This document shows positions 7,640-15,697 of a DNA stretch of 64,000 bases, piece by piece (position 1 is the stretch's first letter; every line of letters starts with the position of its first letter). A model generated the notes under the pieces. It was not told where the DNA came from. It saw only the letters and a program-made list of their open reading frames with translations, and did not search any database. The DNA is taken from assembly GCF_000009765.2 (NCBI RefSeq), contig NC_003155.5, forward strand, positions 2,108,001 to 2,172,000, in the 5' to 3' direction. The position numbers were made by a program, and so were the translations under genes. Source of the DNA: Streptomyces avermitilis MA-4680 = NBRC 14893. GTDB lineage: Bacteria; Actinomycetota; Actinomycetes; Streptomycetales; Streptomycetaceae.

Positions 7640-8883
7640 GGCGTCTCCTGGTCCTCGCGGCGATCCGCACCGCGGTGCGCAGGACGGTCCGGAAGAGCGC
7701 CCGGAAGGCCGTCCTGGGAACGGTCGGGGAAGTGGCCGGAAAAGCGCTCGGGCCGGAACGGCGTCAGGTCCAGGTCGGGGTCCCGGCCGGCCAGCACCTG
7801 GGCGATCAAGTACCCGGTGCCGGTGGCCAGTCCGATGCCCGCGCCCTCGTGCCCGCAGGCATGGAAGAGCCCCGGCACGCGTGCGTCCGGGCCGATGGCC
7901 GGCAGATGGTCGGGAAGGTACGGGCGGAAGCCCACGTACGCCCGTACGGCGTGCACCCCCACGAGGAACGGGAACAGCCGGGTCGCGCCCGCGGCCAGCT
8001 CCCGCACGACCGGCAGTGAGAACGTGCGGTCGAAGCCGACCCGTTCACGGCTGGCACCGATCAGTACCGGCCCCGCCGCCGTGCCCTCGACGACCGGCGA
8101 GGTCGCGAGGGCCGCCGAGTCGCTCGCCACATCGGCGACATAGTCCGCCGCGTACACCTTGTGCCAAATCATCCGCGGCAGCGGCTCGGTGACGAGGACG
8201 AAGCCGCGCCGGGGCAGTACGGGCAGCCGGACGCCCGCGAGCCGCGCCACTTCGCCGCCCCAGGTGCCGGCGGCGTTGACGACGGCGGGGGCGTGGATGT
8301 CGCCCCGGTCGGTGCGCACTCCGCGTACGGAACCGTCGGGCGTCCGCAGCACGGCGGTGACACTCGCGCCGGTCGCCGGCCGGGCCCCCGACGCCCGGAC
8401 CAGGTGGGCGGCGGCCAGTGCCGGCATCACCTGCGCGTCCTGCGGATACCGCACCGCACCCGCGAGGCCCGGCGCCAAGTGCGGTTCCAGTTCGCGCAGT
8501 TGGTCGGCGGCGGCGGGACTCACCTCGACCCCGGCGGCCGACTGCCGGGCCGCCAGATCCGTGAGAGCGGTCAGCGCCTCGGGCGTCTCGGCGACGACCA
8601 GACCGCCCTTGGCCTCGTACTCGACGGCATGGCCGAACCCCGGCCGCCGTTCGACGAGTTCGGCCCACAACCGGCCTGAGAGCAAGGCGAGTTCGAGTTC
8701 CGGCCCCGGTTCCTTGTCGGAGACGAGCAGATTGCCCTCGCCCGCACCCGTGGTGCCGCCCGCCACCGGACCCCGGTCCACCAGGGTCACGTCCAGACCC
8801 GCCCGGGCCGCGTAGTAGGCGCAGGCCGCGCCCACCATGCCTGCCCCGACGACCACAACATCGCAGGTCAGTGGCGAAGTCAC
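7636..8883 (-). CDS. D-hydroxyproline dehydrogenase, FAD oxidase subunit (DadA/HcnC-like)
   Basis: D-amino-acid-oxidase-family flavoprotein, 415 aa. The N-terminal FAD motif is VVVVGAGMVGAACAYYAARA, with the dinucleotide-ribose acidic/arginine segment (LVDRG) following. The C-terminal family motif HACGHEGAGIGLATGTG closes the FAD site. Predicted to oxidise cis-4-hydroxy-D-proline to the pyrroline carboxylate, with electrons going to the ferredoxin-like and large subunits. GTG start. It is the first of the three dehydrogenase genes and lies 96 bp downstream of the transporter permease genes, so import and oxidation are in one operon. D-proline or sarcosine dehydrogenase are the alternatives if context misleads. 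Confidence 0.87.
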   Translation of the reverse strand: MTSPLTCDVVVVGAGMVGAACAYYAARAGLDVTLVDRGPVAGGTTGAGEGNLLVSDKEPGPELELALLSGRLWAELVERRPGFGHAVEYEAKGGLVVAETPEALTALTDLAARQSAAGVEVSPAAADQLRELEPHLAPGLAGAVRYPQDAQVMPALAAAHLVRASGARPATGASVTAVLRTPDGSVRGVRTDRGDIHAPAVVNAAGTWGGEVARLAGVRLPVLPRRGFVLVTEPLPRMIWHKVYAADYVADVASDSAALATSPVVEGTAAGPVLIGASRERVGFDRTFSLPVVRELAAGATRLFPFLVGVHAVRAYVGFRPYLPDHLPAIGPDARVPGLFHACGHEGAGIGLATGTGYLIAQVLAGRDPDLDLTPFRPERFSGHFPDRSQDGLPGALPDRPAHRGADRREDQETP

Positions 8884-8979
8884 GCCAGTACTATGTCACA
8901 CACCACACCTGTCGCCAAGGGTGTCGACGCCCCTCCGGGCAGCCGACGGGGACGGGGACCCGCCCCAGGGCCTGTCGCC

Positions 8980-9795
8980 CTAGATCCGGCTCTCGGTCGC
9001 CGTGTCCGCGGACAGCCGCTGGGCCACGTAGATCGGGAGTACGGAGAGGAGGACCAGGACCGCCGCCACGACGTTCACCACCGGTGCCTGCTGCGGTCGC
9101 GTCATGTTGTTGAAGATCCAGATCGGCAGGGTCTCGATGCCGGGACCGGCCGTGAACGTCGTCACCACGATCTCGTCGAAGGAGAGCGCGAAGGCGAGCA
9201 GCCCGCCCGCGAGCAACGCCGAGCGCACCAGCGGGAAGGTGACGTCGGCGAAGGCGCGGAAGGTGTTCGCACCCAGGTCCATCGCCGCCTCCTCGTACGA
9301 GCCGGAGGTGCGGCGCAGCCGGGCGACGACGTTGTTGAAGACGACGACGATGCAGAAGGTGGCGTGGCCGACGACCACGGTGAACATGCCGAGTCCGACG
9401 CCCAGGGGCTCCAGGACCGTACTGAACGCCGAGTTGAGCGCGATGCCCGTGACGATGCCGGGCAGCGCGATCGGCAGGACGACCACGAAGGAGATGGCGT
9501 CGCGGCCGAAGAAGCGGTGCCGGGCCACCGCGAAGGCGATGAGTGTGCCCAGCAGCAGGGCGATGGCCGTGGCGCCGAGGCCCGCCTTGACCGACACCCA
9601 CAACGCGGCGCGGGCGCCCTCGCTCCCCCAGGCGACCGACCACCAGTGGAGGGTCAGGCCCGACGGCGGCCAGCTCGCGCTGCGGTCGGAGTTGAAGGAG
9701 TTGACGAGGACGAGCGCGAGCGGGACGTAGATGGCCGCGAAGCCGCATCCGGCGGCGACGCGCAACGCGATGCGCGCGGAACGGGACAGTTGCAC
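8980..9795 (-). CDS. PotC-type ABC transporter permease
   Basis: Membrane permease (271 aa) of the polyamine/opine ABC class. Hydrophobic segments are visible near residues 10-30, 65-85, 95-120, 130-150, 180-205 and 235-255, consistent with six TM helices. The EAA-type loop appears around SYEEAAMDLGANTFRAFADV. I prefer the GTG at 9795 because AGGAG lies 7 nt upstream; the frame could begin at 9837, overlapping the preceding gene. With the neighbouring PotB-, PotD- and PotA-like genes it forms a complete importer. Its position in front of the dehydrogenase genes suggests transport of hydroxyproline or a derivative rather than putrescine. Confidence 0.88.
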   Translation of the reverse strand: MQLSRSARIALRVAAGCGFAAIYVPLALVLVNSFNSDRSASWPPSGLTLHWWSVAWGSEGARAALWVSVKAGLGATAIALLLGTLIAFAVARHRFFGRDAISFVVVLPIALPGIVTGIALNSAFSTVLEPLGVGLGMFTVVVGHATFCIVVVFNNVVARLRRTSGSYEEAAMDLGANTFRAFADVTFPLVRSALLAGGLLAFALSFDEIVVTTFTAGPGIETLPIWIFNNMTRPQQAPVVNVVAAVLVLLSVLPIYVAQRLSADTATESRI

Positions 9796-9817
9796 GGCAG
9801 GGCTCCTAACGGGCTGA

Positions 9818-10711
9818 TCAGAGGCTGCTGAGCGCACCCGTGCGGCGCATCGCGAGCAGATAGACCACGATGACGACGACGGGGACCGTGCCGAGTGCGG
9901 CGGCCATGGGCAGGTTCAGTTCGATGTTGGAGTAGACGAGGTTGCCGATCAGCTGGGTCTTGCCGCCGACGATCTGCACGGTGATGTAGTCACCGAGACT
10001 GAGCGAGAAGGTGAAGACCGAGCCGGCCGCGACCGACGGCAGGACCATCGGCAGCACGACCGAGCGGAAGGTGCGGCCGGCCCGCGCGCCCAGATCGGCG
10101 GATGCGTCGAGGAGGTTGGCGGGCAGCTGCTCCAGCGCCGTGTGGATCGGCAGGATCATGTACGGCAGCCAGAGGTACGTCAGGGTGATGACCGTCGCCG
10201 GCAGGCCGAACCCCGGACCGCTGAGCCCGAACGGCTTCAGCATCCAGTCGGCGAGCCCGTCCTGGGAGAGGATGAGCCGCCAGGCGTACACCTTGACCAG
10301 GTAGCTGGCCCACAGCGGGGTGAGGATCGCGACCACGAGGAGCGGACGCCACTTCGGCTTGGCCAGGCGGGCCGTGTAGAAGGCGACCGGGAAGGCGATC
10401 ACCGCGCACAGGACGGTGACCGCGAGCGCGACGCCGACGCTGCGCAGGATCACCTGGCGGAAGACGGGGGTGGTGAACAGCGTGTGGAAGTTGTCGGTCG
10501 ACCAGACCTTCACGACCTCGGAGGTGAAGGAGTTCGTCGTCCAGAACGCGGAGATGAACAGCACGCTCAGCGAGCCGAGATAGAGCACGGCGAGCCAGAG
10601 CAGCGGTGCGGTCAGGAGCAGGGACAGCCTGAGCCGGGGGCGGCGGTGCAGGGTCCCGGCGAGCCGCCGGACGGGGGTCCGTCCGGCGGCTCGCGCAGTG
10701 GTGGTCTTCAC
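9818..10711 (-). CDS. PotB-type ABC transporter permease
   Basis: Permease (297 aa) pairing with the PotC-type gene. A basic N-terminal tail is followed by TM segments near residues 30-52, 90-115, 125-145, 170-190, 225-245 and 265-285. A conserved loop LDASADLGARAGRTFRSVV serves as the ATPase contact. GTG start at 10711, 7 nt after the stop of the binding-protein gene. Assignment to the polyamine/ferric/opine family is from overall pattern; substrate inferred from operon context only. Confidence 0.88.
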   Translation of the reverse strand: MKTTTARAAGRTPVRRLAGTLHRRPRLRLSLLLTAPLLWLAVLYLGSLSVLFISAFWTTNSFTSEVVKVWSTDNFHTLFTTPVFRQVILRSVGVALAVTVLCAVIAFPVAFYTARLAKPKWRPLLVVAILTPLWASYLVKVYAWRLILSQDGLADWMLKPFGLSGPGFGLPATVITLTYLWLPYMILPIHTALEQLPANLLDASADLGARAGRTFRSVVLPMVLPSVAAGSVFTFSLSLGDYITVQIVGGKTQLIGNLVYSNIELNLPMAAALGTVPVVVIVVYLLAMRRTGALSSL

Positions 10712-10718
10712 CGTTGTC

Positions 10719-11930
10719 TCAGCCCTTGATCTCGGTCCAGGCCTGGACCCACTTGGCGTAGGGCACGCACTTCACGTCGGTACGGCCGTCGAGGCACTGC
10801 TCGATGGGCGTGTTCCAGAAGGCGGTGTCCTTCCAGTAGCTCTCTTCGGTGGCGTGGAAGGTGTCGCAGAAGTTCTTGTCGCTGGTCTCGTCGCAGGCCT
10901 TGGCGTTGGCCGGAGCCTCACCGAAGTACTCGGCGACCTGGGCGTTGACCTTCGGTGAGATGATCCAGTCCAGCCACTTGTAGGCGCAGTTGGGGTGCTT
11001 GGCCTTGGCGGAGACCATCCAGGTGTCGGACCAGCCGGTGGAGCCCTCCTTCGGCACGACCGCCTTGACCTTGGCGCCCTCGTCGGCGGCGAGGTTGGCG
11101 ATGACCTGCCAGGTGGTGCCGACCACGGAGTCGCCGCTCTTGAAGGCGGAGATCTCCTTGAGGTAGTCGCCCCAGTACTCGCCGACGTTCGCGTTCTGCT
11201 TCTTCAGCAGGGCGACGGCCGCGTCGAACTGCTTCTGGTCGAGCGCGTAGGGGTCCTTGATCTTCAGTTCGGGCTTGGTGGCCTTGAGATAGAGCGCCGC
11301 GTCGGCGATGTAGATCGGGGAGTCGTACGCCGTGACATGACCCTTGTACCGCGAGGCGTCGTCGAAGACGGCGGACCAGGAGGTCGGGGCGGGCTTCACC
11401 TTCTGCGTGTTGTACATCAGCAGGTTGGCGCCACGGCCGTGCGGGATGCCGTAGGGCGTGCCGTCGACGGAGTTCCACGCCTGCTTCTTCAGGCCGCTGA
11501 AGACGTCCTGGTAGTTGGGAACGAGGTCCGTGTTGACGGGAGCCGCGTCACCGGAGGCGATGAGGCGCAGGGAGGCGTCGCCGGACGCGGACACGGCGTC
11601 GTACTGGCCGGTCTTCATCAGCTTGACCATCTCGTCGGAGCTGGCCGCGACCTTGGAGTTGACCTGGCAGCCGGACTGCTTCTCGAAGTCGCTGACCCAG
11701 TCGGTCTTGGGGTCGTTGGAGCCGTCCTCGACGTAGCCGGCCCAGGCGACGAGGTTGACCTGGCCCTCCGTCTTGCCGAGCTTCGACTGCGCCTTGAGGT
11801 CGGGCGGGTTGAGGCCCGTCGACGAGGACGAGCCGCCCGAGTCGGACGATCCACAGGCGGTGGCCGCGAGGAGCACCGCGACGGCGGCGGTGGCCTGGAG
11901 GGTTCGGGTGAGACGCACGACGTTCTCCAT
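10719..11930 (-). CDS. PotD-type ABC substrate-binding lipoprotein
   Basis: Extracellular solute-binding lipoprotein, 403 aa. Signal peptide MENVVRLTRTLQ... ends in lipobox AATAC followed by GSSDSGG. The mature part has the spermidine/putrescine-binding pattern (NLVAWAGYVEDGSNDP, MKTGQYDAVSASGDASLRL, GVPHGRGANLLMYNT). ATG at 11930 was chosen as the start because it directly precedes the signal peptide; the open frame extends further upstream without a signal. It lies between the PotA-like ATPase and the two permeases. In this operon it is the likely determinant of substrate, predicted to be hydroxyproline or its betaine-like relatives rather than polyamines. Confidence 0.9.
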   Translation of the reverse strand: MENVVRLTRTLQATAAVAVLLAATACGSSDSGGSSSSTGLNPPDLKAQSKLGKTEGQVNLVAWAGYVEDGSNDPKTDWVSDFEKQSGCQVNSKVAASSDEMVKLMKTGQYDAVSASGDASLRLIASGDAAPVNTDLVPNYQDVFSGLKKQAWNSVDGTPYGIPHGRGANLLMYNTQKVKPAPTSWSAVFDDASRYKGHVTAYDSPIYIADAALYLKATKPELKIKDPYALDQKQFDAAVALLKKQNANVGEYWGDYLKEISAFKSGDSVVGTTWQVIANLAADEGAKVKAVVPKEGSTGWSDTWMVSAKAKHPNCAYKWLDWIISPKVNAQVAEYFGEAPANAKACDETSDKNFCDTFHATEESYWKDTAFWNTPIEQCLDGRTDVKCVPYAKWVQAWTEIKG

Positions 11931-11988
11931 ACGTGACGGGGGACTGAGCGGTGGGGTCAACACGTGACGGCAGGGGTGAGCGGTCGGG

Positions 11989-13026
11989 TCAACCGGCTTC
12001 GGGGACCCTGAAGGTGTGGCCGCGGTGCCACTGGAGGGTGACCCGGGTGCCGCGATACGCGGCGACGTCCGCGGAGGAGGTCTCCAGGTTCTGCTGGAGG
12101 GCGGTGAGCCGGCCGCCCGCGTCCAGGTCCACCAGGAAACGGGTGACGTCTCCGAGATAGACCACCTCGACGACGGTGCCAGTGGCGGTGGAGTACTGCG
12201 GGTCGCCCGCGTGGGCGGACTCCCCAAGGACCCGGATCTTCTCGGGCCTGATGCTGTACGTGCCGGGGGCGCCGACGATCCGCTGTGCCGACTCGCCCGA
12301 CAGGAGGTTCGAGGTGCCGACGAACGAGGCCACGAACGGGGTCGAGGGGCGCTCGTAGATCTCGGCCGGGGTGCCGACCTGTTCGATGCGGCCCCGGTTG
12401 AAGACGGCGATGCGGTCGCTCATCGTCAGGGCCTCCTCCTGGTCGTGGGTGACGAACACGAAGGTGATGCCGACCTCGCGCTGGATCGCCTTGAGTTCGA
12501 CCTGCATCTGCTCGCGCAGTTTGAGGTCGAGGGCGCCGAGCGGTTCGTCGAGCAGCAGCACACGGGGGCGGCCGACCAGGGCGCGGGCGAGCGCGACCCG
12601 CTGGCGCTGACCGCCGGAGAGCTGGGATGGGCGCCGGGTGCCGAACGCTTCGAGGCGTACGTCGGCGAGTGCCTTGCGGGCCCGGGCGAGCCGCTCGACC
12701 CTGGGCACCTTGCGGACCTTGAGGCCGTAGGCGACGTTCTGTTCCACGGTCATGTGCGGGAACAGGGCGTAGTCCTGGAAGACGGTGTGCACGTCCCGTT
12801 CGAAGGGGGCGAGCCCGGTGACCTCCTGGCCCGCCAGCTCTATCCGGCCGGCGGTGGGGCTCTCGAAGCCCGCGATCATACGCAGGACGGTCGTCTTGCC
12901 GGAGCCGGACGGGCCGAGCATCGAGAAGAACTCTCCGTCGGCTATCTCCAGGTCGACGCCGGTCACGGCGGCGGTATCACCGAACACCTTCCGCAGTCCC
13001 TGCAGCCGGATCGCGCGTGCCTCCAT
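11989..13026 (-). CDS. PotA-type ABC transporter ATPase
   Basis: ATP-binding subunit (345 aa) that powers the importer. Walker [10 protein letters not shown] near residue 38, Q-loop VFQDYALFP, signature [15 protein letters not shown], Walker [13 protein letters not shown] and the switch histidine in [13 protein letters not shown] are all intact. A C-terminal TOBE-type domain (about 245-345) matches the CUT1/polyamine class. ATG at 13026 with AGAAAGG upstream. It is the first gene of the ten-gene minus-strand operon, 58 bp ahead of the binding protein and divergent from a GntR/FCD regulator across a 113-bp promoter region. Confidence 0.93.
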   Translation of the reverse strand: MEARAIRLQGLRKVFGDTAAVTGVDLEIADGEFFSMLGPSGSGKTTVLRMIAGFESPTAGRIELAGQEVTGLAPFERDVHTVFQDYALFPHMTVEQNVAYGLKVRKVPRVERLARARKALADVRLEAFGTRRPSQLSGGQRQRVALARALVGRPRVLLLDEPLGALDLKLREQMQVELKAIQREVGITFVFVTHDQEEALTMSDRIAVFNRGRIEQVGTPAEIYERPSTPFVASFVGTSNLLSGESAQRIVGAPGTYSIRPEKIRVLGESAHAGDPQYSTATGTVVEVVYLGDVTRFLVDLDAGGRLTALQQNLETSSADVAAYRGTRVTLQWHRGHTFRVPEAG

Positions 13027-13065
13027 GGGCGGGAACCTTTCTGGTGCACTCTTACGTTAAACGAA

Positions 13066-13094
13066 AAGATATGAAGTCATAGTTCAAAGCTCAA
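13066..13094 (-). promoter_or_regulatory. Predicted sigma70-type promoter of hydroxyproline operon
   Basis: On the minus strand, TTGAGC (13094-13089) and TATCTT (13071-13066) are separated by exactly 17 bp, about 40 bp upstream of the ATPase start. This is a good vegetative promoter match in an otherwise A/T-enriched stretch. Confidence 0.5.
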
Positions 13095-13112
13095 GACCCC
13101 CTTAGGGTAAAG

Positions 13113-13123
13113 GTTGAGTCAAC
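13113..13123. promoter_or_regulatory. Palindrome GTTGAGTCAAC, candidate GntR operator
   Basis: A perfect inverted repeat (GTTGA-G-TCAAC) lies 17 bp before the divergent GntR/FCD start and upstream of the operon promoter. FCD regulators typically bind short palindromes in their own intergenic region. A second weaker one, CGTT-A-AACG, lies near 13054-13063. Confidence 0.45.
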
Positions 13124-13139
13124 GCACAAGGTGGTGGCC

Positions 13140-13886
13140 GTGAAGCAGCCCGTCAACAGGAACGCCGGCGGCGCCCGGAGCGCCGTCTTCACCCCGGTGG
13201 ACAGCCGGGCACGAGTGGAGACGGTCGTCCGCCGGCTCGGCGACGCCATCGAGCTCGGGCTGCTCGCCGACGGGGAGCAGCTGCCCGGCGAGAGCGAGCT
13301 GGCCGGGCAGCTCGGCGTGTCCACCGTGACCCTGCGGGAAGCGCTCATGGCGCTGCGGCAGCAGGGGCTCGTCACCACCCGCAGGGGACGCGGCGGCGGC
13401 AGCTTCGTCTCGCTGCCCGCGATCCCCGGCGAGGAGCGGCTCAGGGTGCGGCTGGCCGGCTGGAGCACGGAGGAGCTCCGGGACCTGGGCGACCACTGGG
13501 CGGCCGTGTCGGGCGCGGCGGCCCGGCTCGCGGCGCAGCGCACGGAGCCGGACGACCTCCAGCAACTGCGCCGCACGCTCGAGGAGTTCGATCAGGCCGA
13601 GGACGCGGCGGCGCGCAGCCGCGTCTACGGCCGGTTCCATGTGGAGTTGGCCGCGGCCGCGCAGTCCGCCCGGCTCACCCGCGAGCAGGTCGCGCTGCAG
13701 ACGGAGGTCGGGGCGCTGCTGTGTCTCGTACTCGGGGACGACGCCTACCGTCAGGAAGTCGCCGGCCGTCACCGCGCCGTGATCTCGGCGGTGCAGGATG
13801 GGGCCGACGACACGGCCAGAGCACTGGCCGAGCGGTGTGTACAGGACTCCACGGCGCGGCTCATCACGCTGCGCCTCGCCCTGTAG
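13140..13886 (+). CDS. GntR/FCD-family regulator
   Basis: FadR-type regulator, 248 aa, divergent from the transporter/dehydrogenase operon. The winged HTH spans roughly residues 22-85 (ESELAGQLGVSTVTLREALM, wing with QGLVTTRRGRGGGSFV). The FCD domain follows, with a plausible metal-site histidine in VYGRFHVELAAAA and another in VAGRHRAVISAV. Three in-frame GTG codons (13131, 13134, 13140) are possible; the last has AAGGTGGT 4-5 nt upstream and is preferred. It most likely controls the divergent operon and the following cache-domain gene. Two FCD regulators on one operon (the other at 3207-3878) is uncommon. Confidence 0.9.
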   Translation: MKQPVNRNAGGARSAVFTPVDSRARVETVVRRLGDAIELGLLADGEQLPGESELAGQLGVSTVTLREALMALRQQGLVTTRRGRGGGSFVSLPAIPGEERLRVRLAGWSTEELRDLGDHWAAVSGAAARLAAQRTEPDDLQQLRRTLEEFDQAEDAAARSRVYGRFHVELAAAAQSARLTREQVALQTEVGALLCLVLGDDAYRQEVAGRHRAVISAVQDGADDTARALAERCVQDSTARLITLRLAL

Positions 13887-13924
13887 CAGCGTCGAACCCG
13901 GTCCCCGTGCGCTGGAGGGCGCCC

Positions 13925-14722
13925 ATGAGCAGGAGTCCCGGTCCGGCCGGTGCGGCGGCGACGCTGGATGTGTCGCCGCAGGCGCGGGTGGCGGCGCAGG
14001 CGCGGGTGGCGGCGCAGGTGCGTTCCGCGCTGGAGGCGGTGTTCGAGGCCGTCGAGGAGACGCGGGCGGACACGGCGGCGTTGCTGGCGCAAGTGGCCGG
14101 GCTGGGTCGTCGGCCGGCGACCGTGGATCTGGCCGGGCTGCGGCCGGGGCTTCATCTGCGGCTGGCGCGGCAGGAGCTGGTCTCGGGGGTGGGGTTCGTG
14201 GCCGCGCCGGGGCTGCTGGGCGATGTGCCGACGTGGCTGGAGTGGTGGCAGACCGGTGCGGACGGGGCGCTGCGGCCGTTGCTGCTCGACCTGGACCCGC
14301 GGCAGTCGGCGTACTCGGATTACACGCACTGGGACTGGTTCGCGCTGCCCCGTGACACCGGGCGCCGGGCGGTGGCCGGGCCGTATGTGGACTATCTGTG
14401 TTCCGAGGAGTACAGCCTCACCCTGTCCGCGCCGGTGCAGGTGGAGGGGCGGTTCGCGGGGGTGGCCGCGGCGGATGTGTATCTGCGGCACTTCGAGACG
14501 GCCGTGATGCCCCTGCTGCAACGGCTGCCGGGCCCGGCGCACCTGGTCAACGCGCGCGGCCGGGTCGCCGCGTCCGCCGACCCCGCACACCTGGCCGGCT
14601 CCCTCACCAAGGGCCCCGACTTCGCCGCCGTCCTCACCCAGGCCCGGCCGGAACACTTCGACGGCCTGCACCTGATGCCCTGCGACGGCGTCCCCCTCGT
14701 CCTCGTCATGGCCGAGCGGTGA
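13925..14722 (+). CDS. Cache-domain (PDC-like) sensor protein
   Basis: Protein of 265 aa without a visible signal peptide or TM segment. An Ala/Arg-rich helical N-terminus (about 1-70) precedes a region with dCache-like features: PLLLDLDPRQSAYSDYTHWD, then GPYVDYLCSEEYSLTLSAPV and FAGVAAADVYLRHFE. Extracytoplasmic cache domains bind amino acids, amines or acids; similar soluble cache proteins occur beside FCD regulators in streptomycetes, to my knowledge. GGAGGG precedes the ATG. It is 38 bp downstream of the GntR/FCD gene and probably co-transcribed, so it may bind the same ligand. No output domain is recognisable. Confidence 0.75.
   Translation: MSRSPGPAGAAATLDVSPQARVAAQARVAAQVRSALEAVFEAVEETRADTAALLAQVAGLGRRPATVDLAGLRPGLHLRLARQELVSGVGFVAAPGLLGDVPTWLEWWQTGADGALRPLLLDLDPRQSAYSDYTHWDWFALPRDTGRRAVAGPYVDYLCSEEYSLTLSAPVQVEGRFAGVAAADVYLRHFETAVMPLLQRLPGPAHLVNARGRVAASADPAHLAGSLTKGPDFAAVLTQARPEHFDGLHLMPCDGVPLVLVMAER
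13978..14022 (+). repeat. 18-bp tandem repeat inside cache-protein gene
   Basis: An 18-bp unit (GCAGGCGCGGGTGGCGGC) is present twice in full (13978-13995, 13996-14013) with a partial third copy. It encodes repeated Ala-Gln-Ala-Arg-Val-Ala in the helical N-terminus; copy number likely varies between strains. Confidence 0.7.
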
Positions 14723-14723
14723 G

Positions 14724-14764
14724 CTCCGGCGCCGTCGGCGACCTGAACGCCGACGGAGCCGGAG
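14724..14764. terminator. Bidirectional hairpin terminator
   Basis: Arms 14724-14740 and 14748-14764 pair over 17 bp with one mismatch around a 7-nt loop (ACCTGAA). It lies between convergent genes (cache protein, MmyB-like protein) and would end transcription from both sides. Confidence 0.75.
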
Positions 14765-14776
14765 TCTCGAACCGCC

Positions 14777-15445
14777 TCACCTCTCCGGTGAGGGCACCAC
14801 GCTGAGATGGTTCGACGTGCGGCCCGCGCGACGCGGCCTGCGAGGGCCGTCCGCCGGGCGGCGCGCCTCGCGCAGCACCAGCGTCATCCTCGTATAGCCC
14901 ATGTCCTGAAGGGTCCTCGGGGTCTCCCCCACCACCCGGCAGTCGGTGCCCCAGCGCGGATCGGGGTGCAGCAGCGGGCGTACGGCACCGTCGTGCTCGA
15001 CGGCGTTCGCCCCCACCGCGCGGATCCAGTGCGGCAGGCCGTGACGGTAGGCGGCTTCCATGATCGGGTCCTGGGCGATGTCCCGGCGGATGGACAGCAG
15101 ACCTCGGTCCTGGCCGTGGCGCTCCACCGCGGCGGCGAAGTGCGCCAGCATCGGCAGGCACCAGCTCGACTCGTGCTCGCCGAGGATCGTGGCCGCGTCC
15201 GGGTGGAACAGCACGAACCGGAGGAAGTTGTCGCCCGGCATGGCCGTCGGGTGCGGCCCCACGCCGCCGAAAAGTGTCTCGAACGCGGCGTTGGACAGGA
15301 CGACGTCCCAGCGGTGGTCGAAGACCACGGACGGGAAGGAGACGGATTCGAGGAGCGCGGCGTAGTCCTGCAGATACGCCTGAGCCTCCACACTCGCGGG
15401 GACGGGTCGCGGCGCCGGCCGCTGCCCACCTGCCTGATACGCCAT
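14777..15445 (-). CDS. MmyB-like ligand-binding-domain protein without HTH
   Basis: Protein of 222 aa matching the ligand-binding half of MmyB-type XRE regulators: PSVVFDHRWDVVLSNAAFE, then DNFLRFVLFHPDA and a WGTDCRVVGETPRTLQDMG segment near the C-terminus. The usual N-terminal XRE helix-turn-helix is absent; the first 30 residues are Pro/Ala-rich. The C-terminus ends in a basic Arg/Pro-rich tail. It faces an XRE-regulator cassette across a 252-bp region that holds a 22-bp inverted repeat. It could be a partner or sensor for a separate DNA-binding protein, or a degenerate regulator. ATG at 15445 with GAGGGG upstream. Confidence 0.75.
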   Translation of the reverse strand: MAYQAGGQRPAPRPVPASVEAQAYLQDYAALLESVSFPSVVFDHRWDVVLSNAAFETLFGGVGPHPTAMPGDNFLRFVLFHPDAATILGEHESSWCLPMLAHFAAAVERHGQDRGLLSIRRDIAQDPIMEAAYRHGLPHWIRAVGANAVEHDGAVRPLLHPDPRWGTDCRVVGETPRTLQDMGYTRMTLVLREARRPADGPRRPRRAGRTSNHLSVVPSPER

Positions 15446-15555
15446 CGGGAGGTCACCCCTCTTGCCCTTGCGGCCTTCACGCGGCGCCCTGATCCTGCTT
15501 CCCGGAGCAGAGTCATGTCAACTATCGTGGCATTTGGCGCGCGTTGACGGCTGAA

Positions 15556-15577
15556 TCTCGCCACAGTTGTGGCGAGA
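15556..15577. promoter_or_regulatory. 22-bp inverted repeat, candidate operator
   Basis: TCTCGCCACA-GT-TGTGGCGAGA has perfect 10-bp arms with a 2-bp centre, in the region between the divergent MmyB-like gene and the XRE cassette. Position and symmetry suit an XRE operator controlling both directions. A smaller hairpin-like repeat (ACCATC-ACCG-GATGGT) follows near 15628-15643. Confidence 0.55.
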
Positions 15578-15697
15578 CCTGGATGTGAGTTCGAACCAAC
15601 CGCTAATCTCCCGATGGTTCCTGACCATCACCGGATGGTGCCGGATCAGCATGAGAGCCGTGTGAGAGACCTGAGAAGAGACGTAGGAGATCTGTCG

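Noticed and set aside
9795-9837. Longer ATG start for the PotC-like permease
   Set aside because: It overlaps the preceding gene and has no ribosome site; GTG 9795 has AGGAG at 7 nt.
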